Positions 16,491 through 20,770 of a DNA stretch of 20,770 nt are shown here, in pieces. The first letter of the stretch is position 1; every line of letters starts with the position of its first letter. Both the position numbers and the translations under genes were made by a program. The notes beneath the pieces are model-generated. The model ran no database searches. It saw only the letters and a list, made by a program, of their open reading frames with translations, and was not told the DNA's origin. The stretch lies in assembly GCA_016716325.1 (NCBI GenBank), contig JADJWO010000005.1, positions 1 to 20,770 on the forward strand. Reading direction: 5' to 3'. Origin of the DNA: Nitrosomonadales bacterium (GTDB lineage Bacteria > Pseudomonadota > Gammaproteobacteria > Burkholderiales > Gallionellaceae).

Positions 16491-16620
16491 GTGGGAAAAA
16501 TCCCCACCAACAACAAATAAAAAAGCCCGCAAACCTATATGGCCACGGGCTTTAATCAGCTTTATTCAACAATGGGGAATTGTCTTTTTATGCGTTCCCC
16601 ATTTTTCCCACGTTCCCCAC
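16491..16620. repeat. inverted and direct repeats upstream of the replication module
   Basis: GTGGGAAAAAT (16491-16501) has an exact inverted copy ATTTTTCCCAC (16601-16611). CGTTCCCCA occurs at 16593-16601 and 16611-16619, 18 bases apart, and TGGGGAAT (16573-16580) is a near-inverted copy. GTGGG/CCCAC at 16491-16507 also forms a small hairpin. The repeats flank the 16519-16553 terminator and precede the AlpA-like gene. They could be operator sites or iterons. Confidence 0.6.
16519..16553 (-). terminator. rho-independent terminator after the 221-aa gene
   Basis: AAAGCCCG (16522-16529) pairs with CGGGCTTT (16546-16553) around a 16-base loop. On the - strand it is followed by a T run (+ strand A run 16519-16524). 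It lies about 70 bases past the stop of the 221-aa gene and separates the integrase module from the replication module. Confidence 0.8.
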
Positions 16621-16622
16621 TC

Positions 16623-17288
16623 TCACTTTGATTTGTTCGCCCACCATTTTTCACCCTGTAACGCTTCACGCATTATCGTTGCCGGATTATCAATAATTCC
16701 ACGCGCCCCTTTTATGCCACGTTCCTGCATCAGTTCCATGACACGGAATGAATATCCGCCCACAATCTTGTTACCTTTTTTCCTTGCAAGAGAATCACGG
16801 CATCCGCCCTTTGTGTCAGTATCAAAACACTCATCAGCAATGGCGCGCGCTTGCACTTCCCACTCTTCAACGCTCGGGGTTATCACTGGCACGGCTTCAA
16901 CCTTCACGGCGGGCGCAGCTTCCACCTTCGGGGCGGGTTGTGGCGCAGCCTTGGCTAATGCCGATAACTCGGGCGGAATTGCAAAGCCAACATGAGCGCA
17001 CCATGCCGCAAACTCATCTAGTCGCACTTCGCAGTTATACCAATTGGCCATATTGAGAATGCACGGCGTTGGGAAGTGTGTCCGGTTTGAAGAGTGTTTT
17101 TTGAGTATCTCTAGGCGGTCGTTAAACTCTTCGCCTTCATCGAAAGGGTGGGCGGCTCCCATCCATGCGTTGTGGTCTGTTTTAACTTCCCCCGGCTCGA
17201 TATTCAGCGAAAGGGCAACAGCTTCCCATTTTTTAACCTCGGGCATCAATCGCCATTTGCTCCAGCGCGGTATCCTTTCGTTATTCAT
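16623..17288 (-). CDS. 221-aa phage/island-type protein, unknown function
   Basis: The ATG at 17288 lies 12 bases after the previous stop, with GAGGGG upstream. The N-terminal block RWSKWRLMPEVKKWEAVALSLN and the NYWCE-like segment MANWYNCEVRLDEFAAWC form one domain (about 7-110). A Pro/Ala/Lys/Val linker (APQPAPKVEAAPAVKVEA, about 114-140) follows. The C-terminal domain holds EVQARAIADECFDTD, GGYSFRVMELMQERGIKGARG and IDNPATIMREALQG. Similar two-part proteins are found in betaproteobacterial prophages and islands, but I know no defined function. The C-terminal block looks helical and could bind DNA. The gene ends the integrase module and is followed by a terminator. Confidence 0.7.
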   Translation of the reverse strand: MNNERIPRWSKWRLMPEVKKWEAVALSLNIEPGEVKTDHNAWMGAAHPFDEGEEFNDRLEILKKHSSNRTHFPTPCILNMANWYNCEVRLDEFAAWCAHVGFAIPPELSALAKAAPQPAPKVEAAPAVKVEAVPVITPSVEEWEVQARAIADECFDTDTKGGCRDSLARKKGNKIVGGYSFRVMELMQERGIKGARGIIDNPATIMREALQGEKWWANKSK

Positions 17289-17300
17289 TACTCACACCCC

Positions 17301-17702
17301 TCAAGGTTCGTGATATAGCCCGCTCACTCCCAACGATTCCAGGTATTCATTCCTTGATTTATATGGAAGGTTTGCTAACGCTAAAGATTCCTTTATAGCA
17401 CTAAGCTCATCTAACTGTTCTTTGGAAGTATCCCTGTCTTCAGGATGCAATGCATTTTTTACCTTGAGCCTTGATAAATATGATTCTAGGTTATTTAATG
17501 CCATGCAATTTTCGTTTGCTTTTGTTTCGGCAAACCTAACATTTTTCTCAAGTGTTTCTATTCTGTTACTGAGAGCAAGATTGTGCAGAAATATTCCGGC
17601 CAAAAGGAGTATCGTCCAAGCCCCCGTTTCTGAATGAACTGCATACACCAGTGCCACTGCAATCGCAATTCCAATTACCCAATCAAGAATTTTTCTGACC
17701 AT
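17301..17702 (-). CDS. membrane-anchored coiled-coil protein, unknown
   Basis: Two possible starts exist: ATG at 17702 (MVRKILDW) and ATG at 17708 (MIMVRK). GAGAGGG lies 9 bases from the first and very close to the second, so 17702 is preferred, giving 133 residues. Two hydrophobic segments, LDWVIGIAIAVALVYAV and WTILLLAGIFLHNLAL, are followed by a coiled coil (NRIETLEKNVRFAETKANE... LNNLESYLSRLK) and a hydrophilic tail ending SGLYHEP. I recognise no family. It is AT-richer than the chromosome. It shares size and layout with the 107-aa neighbour, and the pair may act together at the membrane; roles such as exclusion of other phages are speculation. Confidence 0.65.
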   Translation of the reverse strand: MVRKILDWVIGIAIAVALVYAVHSETGAWTILLLAGIFLHNLALSNRIETLEKNVRFAETKANENCMALNNLESYLSRLKVKNALHPEDRDTSKEQLDELSAIKESLALANLPYKSRNEYLESLGVSGLYHEP

Positions 17703-17830
17703 AATCATTTCCCTCTCTATTGTTATCTAGGCCAATCCGTAACTTGCAAAAACAGATGCATACGGTTGTTTCTCCATCAGAGCTATTTGGCCTTTCGCCC
17801 GCTAAAGCTAGGCGGGGGTAACTCGTTACT

Positions 17831-18154
17831 CTATTCGCTAAATCTTGTTGATAGAGTTCGCTTGCCTTGCTCTTCTTTTCGCCGGTTGAGTTCTATATCG
17901 TCCATCGCGGCAAAAGCAGCCCCAAAATTACTATCAGCGTTATGTTCATCAAGAAAACGTTGGAGGGCTTCGCGTTCATCATCAAACTGAGGGTCTATCT
18001 CGTAGAGGTATAGCCTCAATCCGTTAAATTCATCTAGAACCTTATCCAGCTTTTTGTGAACGTCTAGCAGGCGGGTGTTTAAATACCAACCATGAGCAAA
18101 CCACAAAACTATTGCAGTAATCACAATCGTTTTTTCAATTCCTGATTCAAACAT
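17831..18154 (-). CDS. 107-aa single-span membrane protein with coiled coil, unknown
   Basis: The ATG at 18154 has a strong GGAGG seven bases upstream. The gene begins 16 bases after the integrase stop, so it is probably cotranscribed. The protein starts with one membrane segment (TIVITAIVLWFAHGWYL, about 9-25), then LLDVHKKLDKVLDEFNGLRLYLYE, a likely coiled coil, and an acidic C-terminal half (DPQFDDEREALQRFLDEHNAD) ending in a basic RRKEEQGKR stretch. No known domain is recognised. A 128-base gap with a weak CCCGC/GCGGG hairpin (17798-17816) separates it from the next gene. Confidence 0.7.
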   Translation of the reverse strand: MFESGIEKTIVITAIVLWFAHGWYLNTRLLDVHKKLDKVLDEFNGLRLYLYEIDPQFDDEREALQRFLDEHNADSNFGAAFAAMDDIELNRRKEEQGKRTLSTRFSE

Positions 18155-18170
18155 TTCATGCCTCCATAAA

Positions 18171-19499
18171 TTATTTACCGCCCACTAGCTGCAATCTGGC
18201 CTTTACTGGCACGAACTCGATTCCGGCTTGCTCCAATATCCACGCTTCGATTTTGACGTGCCACATCCGCAACAGGTCAAGCGGGCGGCGGATATAGTGT
18301 TGCTCTCGCACACCTTGGGGCGCATGGCCTTGTATCTGCGCAGCGATTCCGGCGGGCATCTCTATCCATTCGCTAAGTGTTGCAAAGCTACGGCGCAAAC
18401 CGTGCAAGGTCACATCCACACCAGCAACAGCGCAGGCTTCGTTATGCTTATCCGAAGGTTCGGCAAGATAACCGGATATAGATGCGGGGCTACTAAAAAC
18501 AAACTCATTGCGGCGCGGTAATTCGGCCAGCAAGTGCGCCACATAGGGCGTTAAGGGAATAATGCGGAAATCTTCCACCTTGTCTTTTATGCGAATGCTA
18601 TTCCACTGAAAATCTACAGCATCCCAGCGAAGTGACGCCCACTCTTCACGGCGCGCACCAACTATCAGCAGGGTTTGCAAAAATGCACTAATCACAGGAT
18701 TGCCTATACTCTTCACGGCGGCGAACCATGCGGGTAATTGCTCACGTTGGAGCGCGTCATTCTTTACCTTTTGCTTGCCTAACGTTTCGCGGGCTTCGGG
18801 GCTTGTGGCTGCATTGCTTGTGATGATTGATTTGTAGTTGTGGTGTCGGGCGCACCAGAATAGAAACGCCCGAAGCATCTTTAATGCAAGCCGTGCGGAT
18901 GATGCGCGAATCAATACCTCAGCACTTGCCCACTCATTTACCCGCTCGGGTGTCAGGTCAACAAGGCGAACATCGGCCAGTGATTCCAGTTCACCGGCTA
19001 CAGTCAATTCCTTGCCACGCTTTTGCGGCTGTCCAGCCCTTTGCATGGCGCGTTCGTGTTTAAGCAGAGCGTGCGCACCCCATTTGGCTTTGCGGGCTTC
19101 GATATATTCCAGCCATACCGCACCCACGGTCACAGATTCGCGCGCTCCCTGCATTACCAGCGCGGCTGCTTTCGCTTCCTTGGCAAGCTTCTCGGCTTCC
19201 TTGGCAGCTTCCTTATCGGCCTTCACTTGGCGCGGGTCGTTGCCTTGGTCTATCATGGTTTGCAGGCGGCGTGCTTCCACTTGGGCGGCATCAATACCCC
19301 ACGCACTCACATCACCAATCGTGACGCGCATGGATTTGCCCTTAACCTTGGCTTGGAATATGTAACGCTTGCGACTTGAACCGGCTGTAGCACGAACCCC
19401 CAGCCCCGGCACATCGGCGCACCAGAGGAACGATTGCGCCTTGCCTTCATCACATTTGAAGTCTGTTATCCTGCCCGCTGTCAGTTTAACTTTTGCCAT
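18171..19499 (-). CDS. int: tyrosine recombinase/integrase, P4-like
   Basis: A 442-residue integrase. The N-terminal part (about 1-90) is the DUF4102-type arm-binding domain of P4-like integrases (PGLGVRATAGSSRKRYIFQ, VTIGD). A charged Ala/Lys/Glu helix (about 90-115) and a core-binding domain (about 120-225) follow. Catalytic residues are in place: Arg 283 (GARREEW), His 366 and Arg 369 (HGLRRSF), His 392 (QGHAPQG) and the Tyr nucleophile 402 (EQHYIRRP). It lies 160 bases from the mutM junction and reads away from it, as expected for the recombinase of this element. TTTGTAACC repeats 22 bases upstream of the start may let it regulate itself. Confidence 0.95.
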   Translation of the reverse strand: MAKVKLTAGRITDFKCDEGKAQSFLWCADVPGLGVRATAGSSRKRYIFQAKVKGKSMRVTIGDVSAWGIDAAQVEARRLQTMIDQGNDPRQVKADKEAAKEAEKLAKEAKAAALVMQGARESVTVGAVWLEYIEARKAKWGAHALLKHERAMQRAGQPQKRGKELTVAGELESLADVRLVDLTPERVNEWASAEVLIRASSARLALKMLRAFLFWCARHHNYKSIITSNAATSPEARETLGKQKVKNDALQREQLPAWFAAVKSIGNPVISAFLQTLLIVGARREEWASLRWDAVDFQWNSIRIKDKVEDFRIIPLTPYVAHLLAELPRRNEFVFSSPASISGYLAEPSDKHNEACAVAGVDVTLHGLRRSFATLSEWIEMPAGIAAQIQGHAPQGVREQHYIRRPLDLLRMWHVKIEAWILEQAGIEFVPVKARLQLVGGK

Positions 19500-19520
19500 G
19501 GCATCGCTCCTTAATCTTTA

Positions 19521-19540
19521 TTTGTAACCGATTTGTAACC
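19521..19540 (+). promoter_or_regulatory. putative right arm-type integrase sites
   Basis: Two exact TTTGTAACC copies (19521-19529, 19532-19540) with 11-base period lie 22 bases upstream of the integrase start. They match the pair near the left end (12466-12485). They probably bind the integrase N-terminal domain and could also repress its promoter. Confidence 0.6.
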
Positions 19541-19603
19541 GCAAATGGAGTATATGCCGGAATACTTATCAACACAACAAATAAGCGGTAAATGCTTAAC
19601 TCA

Positions 19604-19635
19604 TTGAAATACTAGGAAAGACAGCGATTTATAGA
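19604..19635 (+). promoter_or_regulatory. mutM: weak candidate promoter for mutM supplied by the element
   Basis: TTGAAA (19604-19609) is followed after 18 bases by TTTATA (19628-19633), or after 20 by TATAGA (19630-19635). Either spacing is at or beyond the normal limit. It is the best candidate in the 120 bases the element puts upstream of mutM, but the match is poor. Confidence 0.25.
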
Positions 19636-19660
19636 ATGGCAATCAACAGAAAAAAACCTT

Positions 19661-19684
19661 ATGCCTGAGCTACCCGAAGTAGAG
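19661..19684 (+). repeat. attR: element-supplied 5' end of mutM
   Basis: ATG CCT GAG CTA CCC GAA GTA GAG encodes MPELPEVE. It differs from the left copy only at four third codon positions (codons 2, 3, 4 and 8), all silent. CCCGAAGTAGA (19673-19683) is the shared core. The codons left of the core come from the element, so MutM residues 2-4 at least, including the catalytic Pro, are element-encoded. Confidence 0.9.
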
Positions 19685-19848
19685 ACCACCCGGCGCGGCC
19701 TGGCCAAGCATCTCGTCGGCGCGACCATCGCAGATGTCGTCATCCGCAACGCCAGCCTGCGCTGGCCGATCCCGGAGAACCTGCCGAAGCTGCTGCGCGG
19801 ACGCACCATCCTCTCGCTGGAACGCCGCGCCAAATACCTGCTGGCAGA

Positions 19849-19945
19849 CCCCCCTCACAGGGGGAAGGATAGGATGGGGGTAGAACAGCGGCCATGTACA
19901 GCATCTACCCCCTCCCCAACCCTCCCCCTGCAAGGGGGAGGGGGT
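19849..19945. repeat. palindromic C/G-rich repeat (REP/MITE-like) inside mutM
   Basis: Two 33-base arms (19851-19883 and 19905-19937) are imperfect inverted copies around a 21-base centre. They contain runs such as CCCCTCACAGGGGG and CCCTCCCCCTGCAAGGGGG. C-rich and G-rich palindromes of this kind are common intergenic repeats in proteobacteria. Here the block sits in frame inside a coding region, replacing a conserved part of mutM. Confidence 0.8.
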
Positions 19946-20395
19946 TACAAGTTCGATGCGCGCTACCTCTATCAGGCCACGCGCAAGCGCAGCGTCAGCA
20001 TCAAGCAATGCATCATGGACAGCCGTGTGGTGGTCGGCGTTGGCAACATCTACGCCAACGAGGCGCTGTTCCGCGCCGGCATCCGGCCCCCGGCTCGCCG
20101 CTGGCAAGCTCAGCCTGCCGCGTTGCGCAAAACTGGTCGGAGAAATTCGCGCAACGCTGGCCGAAGCCATCGATCTCGGCGGCAGCAGCCTGCGCGATTT
20201 CGTCGATACGGCCGGACAGCCCGGCTACTTCCAGCAGACCTACCGGGTCTATGGCCGGGCAGGCGAAGCGTGCCACAAATGCGGCACGACCATCCGGCAG
20301 ATCAGGCAGGGCCAACGTTCCAGCTTCTACTGCGCACATTGCCAAAAATGAAATGGGGTATCATCCGGCATGCCATCTATCATGCCGGAGAAAAC

Positions 20396-20770
20396 ATGAA
20401 GTTCGCCCTGCTTGCCGCGCTGGCCCTGCTTGCCGGCATACCCGCAGCCCGCGCCACGCCGTTGCCGCGCCCCGACCATGTGGTCGTCGTGATCGAAGAG
20501 AACCGCGGCTATGCGCAGATCATGGACAAGCGCAACAGCGACTCCTACATCCACAAACTGGCAAAACAAGGCGCGCTGTTCACGAACTCCTACGGCATCA
20601 TGCACCCCAGCCAGCCGAACTATCTGGCCCTGTTCTCCGGCTCGACGCAGGGCGTCACCAGCAACGCCTGCCCGCGCTCCGTTTCGACGGCGACAACCTT
20701 GCCACCGTGCTGCGGAAAAACGGATTGAGCTTCGCCAGCTATGCCGAATCACTGCCCGCGACCGGCGACC
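20396..20770 (+). CDS. secreted phosphoesterase/acid phosphatase family protein, 5' part, one frame break
   Basis: The ATG at 20396 has GGAG at 20387-20390. MKFALLAALALLAGIPAARA is a Sec signal peptide. The mature start PDHVVVVIEENRGYAQI and the PSQPNYLALFSGSTQG block fit the phosphoesterase family (PF04185) of acid phosphatases and phospholipase C-like enzymes, with metal-ligand Glu/Asn early on. The frame breaks near 20680, after NACPR; the next frame continues FDGDNLATVLRKNGLSFASYAE to the window edge. It follows mutM by 44 bases on the same strand. The 3' part lies outside the window. Confidence 0.8.

Larger units (their letters stand above)
12399..19683. mobile_element. 7,274-bp integrative element (satellite-like) inserted in the 5' end of mutM
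   Basis: The ends are fixed by the 11-bp identity CCCGAAGTAGA at 12399-12409 and 19673-19683, within 24-bp copies of the mutM start. A tyrosine integrase lies at the right end, pointing inward. The cargo includes an AlpA-like HTH, primase-helicase, VRR-NUC nuclease, DUF5681 protein and several small proteins, nearly all on the - strand. No capsid, portal, large terminase, relaxase or type IV secretion gene is present. The content fits a phage satellite or a minimal replicating integrative element that needs a helper to spread. The genes read without frame breaks, and the 17300-18170 part is visibly AT-richer than the chromosome on both sides. Confidence 0.88.
19661..20351 (+). pseudogene. mutM: formamidopyrimidine-DNA glycosylase, 5' end swapped, centre replaced by a repeat, one frame break
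   Basis: MutM (Fpg) removes 8-oxoguanine and nicks the strand. The N-terminus MPELPEVETTRRGLAKHLVGA has the Schiff-base Pro and catalytic Glu, and RRAKYLL holds the conserved Lys. About 70 residues that should follow are absent, including HLGMSG and DPRRFG with the lesion-loop Met, Arg and Phe; an in-frame palindromic repeat takes their place. Homology returns at FDARYLYQATRKRSVSIKQ and VVGVGNIYANEALF. An extra C near 20090 (five where four keep frame) shifts the frame, after which LAEAIDLGGSSLRDF and the C4 zinc finger (CHKCG, CAHCQ) follow to TGA at 20351. As written it is inactive. The single C may be an error, but the central replacement is larger. Confidence 0.85.

Noticed and set aside
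17798..17816. Terminator between the two small membrane protein genes
   Set aside because: The CCCGC/GCGGG stem is only 5 bp and no T run follows on the - strand.
19661..20728. A single 355-codon open frame joining mutM to the phosphoesterase
   Set aside because: After the extra C near 20090 the translation is no longer MutM-like, while the true MutM C-terminus with its zinc finger is in another frame ending at 20351. The phosphoesterase has its own ATG, ribosome site and signal peptide at 20396. The fusion is an artefact of the frame shift.

Overview
The window looks like a betaproteobacterial chromosome interrupted by a compact integrative element. The gene order TPR lipoprotein - lolB - ispE - tRNA-Gln - prs - rplY - pth - ychF is a familiar betaproteobacterial cluster, and the protein sequences fit a Gallionella/Nitrosomonas-like lineage, though I am unsure of the family.

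Layout. (a) 1-1972, + strand: the 3' part of waaF (LPS heptosyltransferase II), overlapping a phosphomannomutase/phosphoglucomutase gene. (b) 2019-9031, - strand, in order of transcription: TPR lipoprotein, lolB, a 9-bp minisatellite, ispE, tRNA-Gln(TTG), prs (5' end missing), rplY with a clear terminator, pth, ychF. (c) 9109-12170, + strand: a three-gene GldA/GldF/GldG-type ABC-2 operon. (d) 12399-19683: a 7,274-bp integrative element inserted at the 5' end of mutM. (e) 19661-20351: mutM, whose first eight codons now come from the element and whose body is damaged. (f) 20396-end: the start of a secreted phosphoesterase.

The element is the most interesting part. All its clear genes lie on the - strand. 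A tyrosine integrase at the right end is followed by two small membrane/coiled-coil proteins and a 221-aa phage-type protein, then a terminator. A second module follows: AlpA-like HTH, HTH_39-like protein, PriCT/TOPRIM/AAA primase-helicase, VRR-NUC nuclease, DUF5681 protein and two small coiled-coil proteins. There are no capsid, large-terminase or conjugation genes, so it resembles a phage satellite or a minimal integrated replicon. The end sequences show how it spares its target: both ends carry an ATG and seven codons of mutM (MPELPEVE). The two copies differ only at third codon positions, so integration replaces the start of mutM and its upstream DNA without changing the encoded residues.

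Sequence quality matters. Nearly every chromosomal housekeeping gene outside 6720-11090 has one or more single-base indels, many in homopolymers, while protein similarity continues in the next frame. The element genes, the TPR gene, lolB and the two ABC genes read cleanly. Most of these frame breaks are probably sequencing or assembly errors rather than real pseudogenes. The palindromic repeat inside mutM and the missing 5' end of prs are larger changes that simple base-call errors do not explain.
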